Below, one piece after another: positions 33,201-45,990 of a stretch of 64,000 nt of DNA. Below the pieces are notes generated by a model. It was not told the origin of the DNA, did no database searches, and was given only the letters and a program-made list of their open reading frames with translations. How positions within the stretch are numbered: the first letter of the stretch is position 1; every line of letters begins with the position of its first letter. The translations under genes and the position numbers were made by a program. This DNA is from Heterobilharzia americana (taxonomy: Eukaryota > Platyhelminthes > Trematoda > Strigeidida > Schistosomatidae): contig OX104127.1 in the NCBI GenBank assembly GCA_944470555.2, forward strand, positions 153,341,776-153,405,775, given 5' to 3'.

Positions 33201-36200
33201 TGTTTTGATTTTTTTCCGTTCGGAAAGGTAATAAAAAAACAAATTATATCATCAAACTATGTAAAAGAATGAAAGGCCTCAAATTCATCATCAAAATATT
33301 TCACGTATTACTACAATCAACTTCCGCTTATTCCGTATTAGGCTTTATATGTTAAATTTAACACACAGAGATAAAGTCGAGTGTTAGAGAGTTAATTAAT
33401 CATTATACATGTATGCATCTATGATACTTTTCGATTAGGAAACTACCAAAATTCTATGAAAAGGATCTGGCAATATATAATTTCTGAATTCACAGTTGTA
33501 AAAGTACATTTTATTTAAAAGTATGAACAACTTGTTAGGCCAGCTAGTGCGAAGTGCTGAATTTTTGTGCTGTATTACAGCAGTATTACAGTTAACTGCT
33601 TTCAGATTATTTGTAGCCAAATAAGCTCATATTTATTTTATGTTGCGATAGATATAGATAGAATGGGGCAGTCTCTGACATTTTTAGTTAGCTGGCAAGT
33701 TGAGTTGATAATGGTGATACATGGAACACCTCAAAAAATCCGTGTTTAGGCATAACTATTCACTTCTGACTTTAACCAGTTTACTATTAATGTGACGTCA
33801 AAGAAATAGAGCTTCCGGCGCAATTTTTTCATACAGCTGAAAAAACTTACTTCAAGATATTTTCATCGAAGAGATAATGATAAACGGGTCGTTTGTAGAA
33901 TTTAAAAATTGATCAAATCCAATATAATCTACTAATTACTCCAATGTAAGTAACATCGATTCGCCTATAAGTCATGAATTTTTGAGAAAATTTATTCTGG
34001 TTACCACACTTACAATGAATAATAAGGTCGAAGTAAAAGTGTGAGGTTCGTGTTTTAGATGATGCTTGTCTTTAAAGCATAAGTATCGTTTTCTTGAGTC
34101 TGTTATTCCGGGTGAGAAACTAACCGGTATTTTCTACCTGATATGCTTTTAATTAGGCTAATTGCATCTGTGATTATGACGGTTTATTTCTAGGTCAGAT
34201 TTTGTCACAATCTTTCGAGTGAGTCTGTTCTTTTTCAAATAAGTCTTTAGAAGGTAAATTTATCCAGATTTTTTTTTAACTGAACTCAGATTGTATAAAT
34301 GTCATTTCATGAAGACTGATACCAATTGCTTATGATACCGAAAACGAGATCCTAACAAGATTAGTTAATCAGGAAGGAGAGGCTTTAGTCGTTAGTGAGC
34401 AGATTTTTGAAAACATGACACATCATGGCCGGCTACACAAACCGCTACTTAATTTGATTAGAGTGTACTAAAAGGTGTGCAAACAACAAGTTTTACCTTC
34501 CAAGAATCATTTGACTATATTTCAGGTTATTTAGAAACGACCTGGCCCTCTTTATTCAATAAGTGTTTATTGTACAGCAATCTTTATTTGAAGGCCTTCT
34601 GAAGACACGTTAGTCTAAAACCTGAGGTATTTTCGTCCTCCGTAGGCGGGGCTATCCGTAGTTACTCCTGATACATCCCATAAAATACACTAGAATCATT
34701 AAATTAGCAAGTGAACTGAAATACCGGCTGCTAAAGTGGATGATTTTATTTTTGCAAGCATATTTAAAATTTGACCACTACAATCTAGTTTTAAGCATAT
34801 AACAAGGGTGCCCAATGAATTACGAAGCACTATGTTTCAGGTATACTAACAACAAGTAGTAACGCAATCATCTTTTACCTTGACTCTAACGGAGGCTCAG
34901 ATAACATAATGTTTCATTCCTTCTGTGACAAGCCAGGCTATGTCAAACTCCACACGTTAAATTAGTTTGGATGTTGTGCTTATTGGCAGACAATCTTCTA
35001 TCTACAACTTTCTGCTGGAACTTTCTCTCTATTTTCTTGTAACAAAATGATTTGAATAAAGTTAATAAATTAAAGTATACCGATTAGATCACATGACCAA
35101 ACATCAGTTATCCACAAAAGGGTATATATTTGTTAACTTTCTTTAAGCAATAAAGGTTTCCGTATACTAGCTGTGTAAAAATTTGTGTTGTCCTTATATT
35201 CCAGCGCTTTTTCATGCACTTCAACAACAGCTTCGAGAAAGTATATGACGTTATAATAATGGGTGCAGTACACCCATTTAAAAAATTTATTAAATTTTAC
35301 TGGTCCGTATCAAATACATAAAAGACGAACTAATGTTCCAGTAATTAGCCCCCTCATGAATTTGCATAGTGTATTAGGAGGACAGATTTTATATGAATGA
35401 ATTTCAAAACAATATGAAAACTGCTTTTCATCCTTAACCTTAGTCCCCATGAGGACCAAAATTATCTTATAATTTTGCATATTATCACGCCGATCCTGGC
35501 TAAGTTGACTAACTCAGGAGTGAATCATCAAAACAAAAACTTAGATGAATACCCAGGTTAATAGAAATTGTAAGGTGAGTGGGAATGTTGTTTTGTTGAG
35601 GGTTAGTACCATTCGTTACGTGAACATTACGAAAATAAAAAGTAAGCCAGATGAGCCAAGATGAGTAGAAGTATGGAGCCAGAAGTAAGAGTTAGCAACA
35701 CAAATGAGAGAAAACCAGTCGCAGATGAACCGTTAGTACTCCATAACCAAAAATGAGAGAGGTTTAACTTACTGACAGAAAAAAGAGAACCGCCTTTTTG
35801 TCATAGGTGTTTTTTAATCACTGATTAGTTATCACCTGAATAAAGTGCGTAGAATTGTGTTTCGCCTCCAAGCTTTTTGATTTTAACGATTGCAAAATAT
35901 TGATGCTCACAGAACTTACATGTATATGATAGCCAACTGCAATGATCACGAGTGATTCTATTTCTATCTTCAAATTCTTCACATGATGCTCTGACTAATG
36001 ACTGATGACCTTTCTTTCACGTCTTCCAATGCAAACGTCATTCCACATATACGTCCCAAAATGAGATGAAATGGTAATTTTATGGATTTCTTTGCCTTTA
36101 CAAATCATTTTTGGGAACAGGAGAAACGCCTGGAAATTTTCGATCATCTTTATTGCATTTTAAGTCCTTAAAGGTATGCAGAAAATGAAATCAGAAGTCT

Positions 36201-36939
36201 TGCTTGACTTCTCTATCATCAGTTTTGAACTACTTAGAAAGCAAACGATGTGAGTGAATAAATATTTCTTCTCACTTAGTTCCCTGTCAATACATCTACA
36301 CCAATACATGGTTTTCTCATTGTATGAAAATACAACCAAAGCCATCCACCTGAGTTATAAATATTCTCCACATAGCAGTCTAGTCGTGGTAATTATTTTA
36401 TAATCCATAATTAATCCCAAGGTATCAAGTATGTGGTAATTAATCAAGGTAATTTGAACTAGCTAAAGTATAAAATAATTACATGGTGTAATTTGCAAAA
36501 TTTCAAACAAGTTTCTACATAGTTGATAGCTTTTGTGATAGCAACATAACCGAAGAGAAGAGAATGGATCCTTTGGTAAAATAGTCAATTACCGACATTA
36601 ATCAGAGACAAGGGGGGAGAGCAAATTAGCTGAAACTGTAATATTACTAATAACAATATTTGCAAACTTTTGCAGGATAAATCGATAGGAGAATGATATT
36701 TTTCATAGATGAGCTAAACAGATGGCCAAAGAAAGGAAGGATGCTGTACGAATTACTTCTGAAAAAACAGAATCAGCCTGTTCAGGTGGATTCCGATGGC
36801 TTCTCCTGCACGTTAAAGACAAACTAGCAGAGCGTGGGTGAGATTAGGACGAATTCGACCAATAACTTTAAGGGTGCTAATAATATTAATTCGATGACCA
36901 ATGTTTACCAGATGAAAGAGTATTGAGCTCTGTACCAAT
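30226..36939. other. Longest featureless stretch (6.7 kb)
   Basis: No retroelement coding, tRNA-like or hammerhead sequence recognised. The one compositional oddity is a GC-rich patch at about 34637-34670 (CCTCCGTAGGCGGGGCTATCC). Open frames of 60-88 codons (32016-32282, 33435-33620, 36160-36345) look like chance. If a host intron or intergenic region lies in this window, this is the best candidate. Confidence 0.4.
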
Positions 36940-38080
36940 CCCGTTTGCCCTGTACTTAACCATGACGGACGGTGTCAGGTGATTCGATGATGGGCTTGCC
37001 TAGCAGTGCACTGTATGTAACTACCTGCACAGGTGCGGTTGAACCGGTAAATGCACATCAAGAAGGGGAAGTCAGATAGTCTGCCTTCGATTGGCGAGTT
37101 CATAATCGGTCGACTGTAGAATACATAGAATGACTCTGCTGCACTACGTGATCCTCTTATGGCATTCCTTAGGCGCTTTGTCATAATTTGATATGATATC
37201 GTTCCGAAACTGTAGTCTCAGAAGCAGTGGTTTCTTGGAAGCTGTAAATACTCTGGTTTTCATATTATACATGGTCCATATTGCTGACTAGAAACTTTTC
37301 TGGACATTTATTACTACTAAGTCACAGATAATCTGAAGTTCTTCATGGAAAGCGTCATCTTAGCCGTTAAGTCTATTCCGATGGACCAAACAAGTGACCT
37401 AACTTCGTCTATATTGTAAGGGAATGAATTTTTAAAATGAACGTATTGGCTAGCTGACATTAGTTTCCAATTTACATTCCTTTTTTCGTAGGCCCACCCG
37501 TATTTCTTGTCATTGGGACATAACATAAGGTGATGGTATTATCACTCTCTCTCTCTCTTTATCCGGATGGTGAATGGTATCGCTGAGTGGATGTTTTTAA
37601 ATGTATCCATTATAATAATCGCATTATCCTCCTTCAGAATTAGGAACGTACCATCCACATAACTGTAGTAAAACTATTACTCTGTTATTATGCCTTCCAA
37701 AAGGTTGTTTTCTAATTTTCCTAGGCAAAATATTTACTGGGATTGAGCCTGATTATGACCCAATAGCAACACAGTCTGACTATCTATAGAACTGCCTGCT
37801 TAAGGGAAGGTTTACATTCATTGCATGTCCTGAAAGAAGCAGTAACTACAATCCAAATTTTTATGTTTCTCTTCGTCAGTTCGTCACGTACGAAATCCAC
37901 TGTCCCCATCAAAAAGACATCGGTGAATAGGGATGGTACATCTAAGGATATCATAAACTTGTCGTTCACATTCAAATTTCTTATCCTTTCTTTAAACTTA
38001 AATGTATCTTTGACTGTGTGCTGTCATCTTCCTTGTGCAATGGTTACAAGAGTTGTACTAAGCTCTAATTCTCTTCTTTG
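36940..38080 (-). pseudogene. PLE-F: decayed Penelope-like RT and GIY-YIG (minus)
   Basis: Minus strand, in order: VKDTFKFKERIRNLNVNDKF (about 38020-37965); RT box A FMISLDVPSLFTDVFLMGTV (about 37956); a badly decayed box B; box C YSYVDGTFLILKEDN (about 37665-37620) with the second Asp replaced by Gly; a scrambled thumb (37526-37317, open frame with KYGWAYEKRNVNWKLMSAS); and a GIY-YIG frame (37184-36975) with FLMCIYRFNRTCAGSYIQC, where the Gly of YIG is Gln. N-terminal coding before RT was not found. Several stops and frameshifts are present. Best match in order and wording is to PLE-J and PLE-I. Confidence 0.78.
37541..37559. repeat. Short CT repeat
   Basis: CTCTCTCTCTCT run within PLE-F, encoding RERE-like residues on the minus strand. 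Confidence 0.8.
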
Positions 38081-38738
38081 CTGATATTCTTAGTATACAT
38101 CCAATCAAGAAACAGATAATAAGACACCATAAATGTGGTTGTGTTGACCACTCTACCTAAATAATCAAGTTAAATTTTCCTTTATTTTGCAATGTCTTAA
38201 GTGGACTGATGCTTGTTGACTGGAAGAAATATCACTAACTTAAATATTCCCATCAGGATAATTTAAAGCGGACGCATATTTTCAGTAAATTAGCGTCAGA
38301 CTTTACATTTACATTTACAAATTACTCGACACAGTTATTTGATGCCAACATGGTCAATTGAATTCTGGCATATGAATTAGAGGATAACAGCAAAGGCGAA
38401 AATAACAACTACAAAATCTCGGAAAGTGTATATGTTCTCAGTAGTCACTCCTTGTAGGTGTGTGAGTGGATTTTGTGTGTGCAGGAATAGAGGGAAATAA
38501 AATTATAGTCACATAGCGACTAGGTAACACGATGTTTAAATTCGTAATCAATTATGAAACCAAGGTCAAAATATAAGATGATAGTGATGAGAGTACAAAC
38601 AGGGACGATATTTACATTTGTTTTGGTAACCAACAGGGAAATTATTGTAGTGGTATCTAGGTTGAAGGTAGGGGCCATAAGAGAGAAAAATAACTTCCGA
38701 ATACATAAATTAGGTTTGAAAGTTTTAACTGCTATAAC
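38081..38738. other. Non-coding stretch
   Basis: Nothing recognised up to the left arm of the inverted SM-alpha-like repeat. Confidence 0.4.
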
Positions 38739-38990
38739 TTCTGGTGTTATTGTTTTTATTACGCCGTCGTCAATTTGACCGAATTGATCAGTCTCTGTTG
38801 GCATATGGGCTCCTGTGCGGATGCCAAATAGGACGAAATACTTATCCTGAATTCTACTGCTAGCCGCTATCCATCATAACTATAAAGTTAAGAACACAGG
38901 CAATGTCGAGGCATCTGCACAGGAGCCCATATGCCAACGGAGACCGATCAATTCGGTCTAATCAACGACGGTGTAATACAAACAATAACA
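38739..38990. repeat. Long inverted repeat with half a hammerhead in its loop
   Basis: Left arm 38739-38825 and right arm about 38910-38990 are reverse complements over about 80-87 bases. Shared blocks are GTTATTGTTT, the CCGTCGT segment, GACCGAATTGATC, GTTGGCATATGGGCTCCTGTGC and GATGCC. The 84-base loop begins exactly with the 3' half of an SM-alpha hammerhead: CAAATAGGACGAAA (38825-38838), then ATCCTGAATTCTACTGCTAGCC. The 5' half of the ribozyme is missing from the loop, so the left arm replaces it. The right arm is the normal tail that follows the ribozyme in this family (compare 60090-60130). Confidence 0.8.
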
Positions 38991-38999
38991 GTGAAACTA

Positions 39000-39215
39000 T
39001 ACCCGTCGCACAAGAAGTGGCTATCGTGGCTCACTGGTGTAGTGGATAACGCTCTCACGTTTGAAGCAATCGCTCCCAAGTCCGAATACCGATGGGAATA
39101 ACATAAATCACCGGGAGGCAGATATATTCAGCTGACGAGTCCCAAATAGGGCATAATACGCATCCTGGATTCCACTGCTAGCCACTATCCGTTATTACCA
39201 TATTGCTATGACTTC
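39000..39215 (+). mobile_element. SM-alpha-type hammerhead SINE (plus)
   Basis: tRNA-like head with A box TGGCTCACTGGTGTAGTGG (39027-39045) and B-box-like AAGTCCGAATACCGATGGG (39079-39097). Then GGGAGGCAGATATATTCAG leads into a hammerhead (39132-39165) and the downstream TGGATTCCACTGCTAGCCAC. The order and wording are what I recognise as the SM-alpha family of Schistosoma. It follows the inverted repeat head-to-tail, as in a tandem dimer. Confidence 0.75.
39126..39180 (+). ncRNA. SM-alpha hammerhead, 3' core mutated
   Basis: CTGACGA (39132-39138), stem II GTCC/GGGC with one wobble around CAAATA, then ATAAT in place of the invariant GAAAC (39153-39157). ACGCATC follows where ACGCGCGTC is expected. 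Loss of G12 and A13 should abolish cleavage. Confidence 0.7.
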
Positions 39216-41114
39216 TGCCAAGCTAAGTGATCATAGGCGCACACATTTCAAGTATTGTGATGGAACTTTGTAAATAGTAGTAAATGGTGAGGTTTTCTTT
39301 CTCACTCTCAAGCTCAGTATCTATCAGATGAGCGAGTCTTGAAATTTTGATGGATTTCACTGTTCTTTTGCATTACTACTACTACTTTTTAAAGTTAGCC
39401 TTAGGGTAAGGAGGTATGCAAAAGTAGCCCCTGTTTTCACTTATCAGTTTTAATGTGATAATAATCCTTTTAATTTAATGATAAAAATATTGTTAGAGGC
39501 AAAATACAAAGTTCCAATAGATGTTCAGATAATTTTTAGGAATCACCAAAGTGTAGTTAACATACAATCCTAATTTGACTATTTTATTCTTCTCTTTTTT
39601 AAATGGGTGTACTCTCTGTTAATTCATTGCAGTTTGAATAGACTGAATCTCGTAGATTATTATCAAACCGTTGCATAAGCCCCTCATTTTTTCTATTGCA
39701 ATACTACAATTTTTCATGTTAAGCGAACTTTTTTAAAAATTATTTTCACTACCGAAAAAATAAATTTCATTGTCATGGGTGAGAAATAAAAGTCAGTTAT
39801 CCAAATTTCCTATTTTATTTTGAAATAGTTCTGTTGTATAAATATAGCATAACAAATTACTCTTGATGGCCATTTTCTAACATTGGTTCACGTATCGCAT
39901 ATTGTTAATAGCTTATTTAACCTCAATGTGTAATTTACGAAGTTTCATATCTTGATACAGCCACTGAGTATCGAAGTAATTAGCAGGCACAGAAGTGTTC
40001 ATTGTCTGACCTCATCAGATCTTTTACCTTAATTGCGAAACGAGAATAAAACCAGTGCCAACATATTGTACAATTTTCTAAGATCTATAACACTTAAGAT
40101 GTTTGAACCACGTAGTTTTCCAGAAACACAGCATTAAGGGATGTGGATATTGTCAAAAATACTTCAGTAATGACCAGCGAAAATTTTTATTTACGAATTT
40201 TGTTACTTTCAAAGAAGTATTTTCACTCCTTATGGATACAATTGAAGGAGTTCACATTTTGTAATCCAAGACAGCTGCCTATAATGAAGCGTTCCTTGAC
40301 TTTTCCGACTGCTACCAATGCAATCCAAACCAGCATGTTTCCAAAAATAAGAAATTCAGTAATCGATTATTTAAAAGGATTGTTCTGCTAACGACATCAT
40401 AATATTCCTTTGATTCTCATTTGGCAAATATCAGTAAATGTTCGAGAAATGTTTTGCGATATCAGTTACTTCTTTTATTTCATAGTCTTCCAGATGTATT
40501 CAAGCTACTAGTGCTTATGATTACCATAATACAACCATAAAAAATCTGTTATTCCATAGGGAATAAAACGACCACTTAAATTTACTAAATGAATGAAAAA
40601 CAGAGTGAAAATATTAGAAAGCTATACACAACTGAAGTGGGATTTCTAAAATTAGGCACAGAAATAAATTGTGTAGGGTAATACAAAGATAATAAAGGAA
40701 CAGATGGACAAGATGTCAACAAAATAAAATCGAGTTAACAGCATCTTGTTGTGATCAATGTTTGAAAGGAATTAAATGATACAGCATCGAAAAATTACAA
40801 AAGAGCTGTATTGACATTTCACGTGTTCAAACGCTGCAGCTATTCTGAAATAAGATAGGAATTTTATAGTCATGTAGTAAAATTCATAATTGTTAAAGTA
40901 ATTAACTAATATAGCTAGCATCTGGCGCCGTCCGTGGGAATTCTCACTCTAATTTTTAATATAATTCAATAAATAAAGGATATAATCTTTGGTTATTTCT
41001 TCATCTGGTTACGCAGCTAAATATTTTTATCTCTAACTAAATAGATGGGTTTTTGTGGAAAAATATAGCAGGATATTTTCAAAAGTTAACTATTATTTTT
41101 TCTGGTTGGTGTTC
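39216..41114. other. Non-coding stretch with one PBS-like patch
   Basis: No coding recognised. At 40923-40940 TGGCGCCGTCCGTGGGAA follows ...CTAGCATC and looks like an LTR-retrotransposon primer-binding site. No gag/pol follows. Confidence 0.4.
40923..40940 (+). other. Primer-binding-site-like sequence
   Basis: TGGCGCC is how many LTR-retrotransposon primer-binding sites begin (complement of a tRNA 3' end). It is two bases after a CA that could end an LTR. The patch stands out as GC-rich in AT-rich surroundings. No LTR pair or internal coding was found, so this would be a fragment. Confidence 0.25.
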
Positions 41115-41390
41115 ATTAAAGACTGACATCAGTTGGAGGAACATTGGAAACTTTCAAACACTGGACATCTGTTTCGTCCTAGCACGGGACTCCTCAGTAG
41201 CGTACAACCTTGGCCACGCCAAGAACCAAACCCAGGACCTTCAACTTCCGTGGTCACCATTGAGCCACTGGGGCGGAATCCAATAGTTTACATTTCCAAC
41301 TTCTTTCAGTTCATGACAGTGCACGGTAGTCCACTGCTCCTAGGTTTCCTATATTCCACCAACTGATGCCATTCTACGATGAATACCAAC
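41115..41390. repeat. Hammerhead SINE (minus) joined to an inverted 3' tail (plus)
   Basis: The minus-strand element runs from about 41315 (GTCATGAACTGAAAGAAGTTGG) through a B-box-like GGTCCTGGGTTTGGTTCTTGG (41240-41220) to a hammerhead (41205-41160) and the 3' end AACTGATGTCAGTC (41132-41119). From about 41325 to 41390 the plus strand carries CCACTGCTCCTAGGTTTCC, then CCAACTGATGCCATTCTACG and ATGAAT, the same 3' part in opposite orientation. The layout resembles 21451-21713 but is more diverged. Confidence 0.7.
41160..41203 (-). ncRNA. Hammerhead ribozyme-like motif, core intact
   Basis: Minus strand: CTGAGGA (41197-41191), stem II GTCC/GGAC intact around CGTGCTA, GAAA (41175-41172), stem III ACAG/ATGT with one mismatch at the tip, C at position 17 (41164). 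Stem I has decayed: CAGTG faces CGCTA. Core complete, folding doubtful. Confidence 0.6.
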
Positions 41391-44049
41391 TTAAAAAACC
41401 ACTAAATCCCCAGCAACCCTAAAATTAACTGTTATTATCGATCATTTCTAAATCTCATTTCAGGTAATAATGTATATATGAATGACACCGTCATGGTCAA
41501 ATGTTATACGTATTCACTTCAAAGCATAACACAATTTAACACCAGATGGTTAAAGTCAAATATCTTATAAAATTTTATTAAAACTTTACTGTTATAAATG
41601 ACAGTAAATTTGATTAAGACTGAATGACCGTAAGTGAACTTTAGAAAGAATACTATTTAGTTCGATTCTAAAGTTCATGTAAACAAACTATAATCGCCAG
41701 AACAAAAGAGTAAGTGTACCAGAATATTCTGTATATACTTGTCCAAAGCCATATAGGTGCAAAATTTGATGAACAGAGATAATCTGAGAAAAGCAACGGC
41801 TTAGGTATACTGACAGGGCTTATGGGGGCTGAAATGAAAGAATGTGATGAATTTTTGGATTATGATGGATAGTGTCAAGTGGGAAATGTTGTCAAGTCTT
41901 ACAATTGATAAGGTGGGTAAGGCTAAAGCTAATGGTTGCAATTTACTCTTTGTGTACAAAGTAAGACCTTTTTGATCTTAGTTCCCATACCACTATAATT
42001 ACAAAAAAGGTGTCTCTGACTGTTTGGTGTTAATGACCCATTTAAATGTGTAGTAATTTATTAGGAATTTTATTCACATGCAAAAAGAATTATTTTGATG
42101 CATATATCCTGTGACAACATAAGCAAAGGTAAATAAATATTCAAGAGCTGAGACCAGTTAATCTGACTCCGTTTCCCTTTTCATTAGTTCCAGTATCTGT
42201 AGTTATCAAAGTGAAGTTACTAGTGATTCGAAGCCATCTGTTTAATATGTGATACATCCCTTTAACTACTCACTAATCCTGTAGTACACAGTTAAGAATA
42301 TCTGATGAATTGTCTTGAAATGTGTATTCAAATGACTGAAATTTATTTGCCGTTTAGTTTTATGCAATCTATACCTCATGACTACATATTTGAATTACTT
42401 TCATTTTCAAACCGTGATAATCTGCTACAGATACATGGAGTTAATTAGAATCATATGAAGGCAAAATGATCTCATCTTTTCTGTATGCTATTTCTATGGT
42501 GCAAGATGTAGGAAAAACACAACTAGATTGATAGAATTTTATTATTTGCAACAACTAACAATAAATAAATAACACTCGATTAGATCATTTTAAGAAATCA
42601 CTTTGAAAAAAATATGCCTGAATGACCTCAGCCAGACAGCTTTCTTAAAGTATCAATGGTCATCATGTTGTTATTGGCATTCAAGTTTCCTCAGATAACC
42701 ATTATTCTTTAGCATCTTTGCCTTATTATCTCTACGTATGTCTCTCGGTTAATGTTTCCATACCACTTTCAATTCTTTCAGCTATTCCACATCCCACGTT
42801 CACGGTAAAGCATCTCTGACCCTTGTTATTTCTAGTCTTCAAATCCTTCACTTCTAGTTTAGCCAGGTTAGTGTGAAGTTATTTATTGTAACTTCTATAA
42901 TACCTCTTGTTTGACTTCTTTTAATCACATGTATCCAGGCAGATTAGTTTTTTCAATAGAAAATAATGAGCTTACGTTTGCAAAAGCATACCTAATTTGG
43001 TCTGCCACTGGGATAGTACACCAATAATATACAACATAAACCAGCATTCATTTGTGCACAGGTCATAGTAGACATGTTATTGATTTCAAGAATCATGTGA
43101 TGTTTGCATCAGATACAAATCTAGACAGCCACTTTAGGCTGTATTTATGTATCGTGTTATTAGTTGCTAGAAACTTAGTTATCATCCCTATATCCTTTTA
43201 CATTATGCATTACTTCAGCAAAACAAAATAGTTTCAACCACTATGAAAGATGAAAAACATTATTAATTGAATCGATCGTCTGTCTTTCAATAGAAGAGTA
43301 AAAAACCAGTGACTGTCAATAATAAAAGATGATTGATTTATTTCCTAAGTTGTGTAAGGCTGCTTTTTCATGATATTCCCTCGAACTGAATAAGTACTAA
43401 ATACAACAAGGAAAATAAAAATTTAGACAATATCACCACTTGCAAATTTGTTATCATCAAAAATGTTATCGTCATTTAAGCTAATGCAGGCAGATTTGCT
43501 TAGTCCTAGAATGAGATGAATTTTGGTTGCGTTATTTTTAATTTAGGACTACTTTTAAACAATATTGTATGTAGGCTAGGCCATGCTAATTTAGTTCAAG
43601 TTGCCATTAACACTTAGTGGCGTGGTTCACATATTATCACCATTTTTATAACATTTGCTTATCTCTTCTACCTCTCATGTAATTTCTAGACCTTGAAAAC
43701 ATTCACATATGTTCACTTCCTCCAGTTGTAAAGTAAGAACATTTGAGCCAGTACACTCTTGTGCAGTGTTTAGTATTAATCTTCCTGTCTTCCAGTGAAG
43801 CACCTAAATACTGCAAATTTGTGAGTGGAATGAGTAGCATAGAAAAATTTATCTGGAAACATCATAAGTCGATGCCTGCGATATCCATAGAAAATTCATT
43901 TTTTTGTTGTTTATACCCTAAAACCCAAATCTTTACTATCGATTGGTTAATCAGCTTTATCAATTATGATTCTTCACATAGTTCTGGTTTGAACTTTTGA
44001 ATGGCTGGCACTTCAGCCGTAGCCAAATATCTTGATCATACTTCCTTCG
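41391..44049. other. Non-coding stretch
   Basis: No element or exon recognised. An 85-codon frame at 43743-44000 has no family resemblance. Confidence 0.4.
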
Positions 44050-45990
44050 AGTGGTTCGATCAAACCCTATAGACGGTCTTGAATGATCCCTAAAAAAGAT
44101 CTAAGCGGCTTGATTTCTCAGTATTCTACATAACTGTTTCCCCATTGTTAGGCAGGTTGGTTATTGTTGACGAGCACGTCTTACAAGCGGACGTATAGTA
44201 TAGCTGATGTACTCAGCTCCACAGCAGCAAGTGAATTGGTACGCGCACACTGGTGCATTACAATGCCCCAGCTTATCTTTCTCATGTTGATCAAAATGTT
44301 TGTTGCAGGAGACAATTATTCGAAGGTTGAAGTCAAACTATGTCCTATTGAAGGAGCTTAACAGTCGTTATTTTAAGGATATCTGCAGCAATATTATTTC
44401 TGAACTCAAAGTTCATCGAAACAATCTTTTTGGCGCTAAATATGTTCGTTTGGTTGTGTTCTTTGACTTCAATTTCTCACCTAAGTATGTATGAGGGGAA
44501 GCTTTTAGTTCTAGGGTTCGTCAAAGAGTTTGCAGTTTTCCGCGAAGGTTATTTTCAATGCTTATTCTCCTGATTTCTAAAGAAAGTAAGTAGATAACAT
44601 TTCTCTTCCTACTCAGAGGGACTAAACTTTGAAAACCCATAAACTTTCTTTTCCGTGTATGCTTTTTGTAGATGCATCTACGGAGTGAGTTGTCATCTTT
44701 GTTTCGGTTTTGAATGTCGAGAAAAGGAAACGTTGAGTAAGGTTCTGATTCGAGTGTGAATTTGACTGAAGGTCGGCAGTGTCTACAATGTTAAGCAGGT
44801 GAACAACATTCATGTTTTCATTACAAACTACAAAGGTATCATCAAATTATCTTATGTAGATATTAAGCTCATTGATATTTGGTGCTTTCTAGGTCTACCA
44901 TGAAGCAATTAGCTAAGAGAAGTCCTGGTGTAGAACCCAGTGCAACACCGTCTGTCTGCCTGCAGACTTCATCATTGGATCAGATATATACATTGAGGGT
45001 ACTTTGAAGAAACTCCTTTAAGTAGAGATTTGGAGAGCCAATTTACATATTACGGGACTGAATAAAATAACAAGGAGTAAGTGATATCTGTCAGTGAGAT
45101 GTTTGTGATGAGGGGCACAATATCCAACTAAATTGTTTATTTAACTGCTGAACTGGCATTTCTTATTGAAGCAACAAAATCCAGTGTGTAATGGTAATCA
45201 TGGTTCAATAACCTATTCTCTACAAGTTCATTCATTTCCACAAGCCTTTTTGAGATGGGATAATATGGAGAGTTTATCATATATAGTATTTAATGGAGTG
45301 AAATACCTCATTTGTGGTTTTTGGAAGGACTATATAAACATAGGGTTATGAAATCTGATCAGTTAAGTTGTTTACATAGTTCTCTGCTAACGAATGGTCC
45401 ATCTCTTATTTTCATCAGTGTCTACAACAACTGAAGCTCTACTTGCTCAGTAAGGTTCGTCTTCGTTGTCTGTTTTAAGAATTTATTTTCATCGGATAGA
45501 ATGATTGGAAGCTACTTTATGTAGTCTGATTTGATTAGAAATACCATTCCAGAGAATTTCTCTGCGAGTATCATGACCTAAATTTCGTTTTTCTTCAGTT
45601 CATTCAATTGATTCGGATGTTCTTTTGAAAAAAGATATCGATGGTTGCATTTTCTACCTATATAGTCATAGCATCAATTTAAAAAAATATTGATGATACT
45701 GAAACTAGATCTTTCGATAGATAATTTAGATTTTTGAGCTGGACTTTTGTATGAAACTCATAGCCTTTTGAAGTCACATCAAAAAATTTAGGTCAGAGGG
45801 ATAAGATTTTCATTTGAATTGAGGATAGTGATACACTTAAATAATCTAACATATTTTTCAGGACACGAAGGAAAGCTGTTTCCTTTGTTATAGACTTTGA
45901 AGTTTTACTTAGCCCCACAGCGACATGGTTTCGCTTCTCAGCGATAGTAACAACTCAGGTTTCAAACTCTGTCATTCCATCGGTCGATAA
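44050..45990 (-). pseudogene. PLE-G: near full-length, heavily decayed Penelope-like element (minus)
   Basis: Minus strand, in order: an N-terminal block KILSL, stop, PKFFDV (compare ALSLGPKFC), about 45815; VMILAEKFSGMVFLIKSDYIK (compare LRPDKGTGVVLMN), about 45560-45500; RT box A LDIVPLITNISLTDIT (about 45130-45085); box B QTDGVALGSTPGLLLANCF (about 44960-44900); box C as R-stop-FDDTFVVC (about 44850-44825), where the Tyr codon is TAA; FTLESEPYSTFPFLDI (about 44760-44710); CIYKKHTRKRKFMGFQSLVPL; and GIY-YIG CAYQFTCCCGAEYISYT (about 44255-44200), where the Gly of YIG is Ser. The Asp pair of box C survives although the codon before it is a stop. Many frameshifts. Confidence 0.8.

Noticed and set aside
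36840..36870. GTGGGTGAGATTAGGACGAA resembling hammerhead stem II and 3' core
   Set aside because: No 5' core and no downstream family sequence; match too short.
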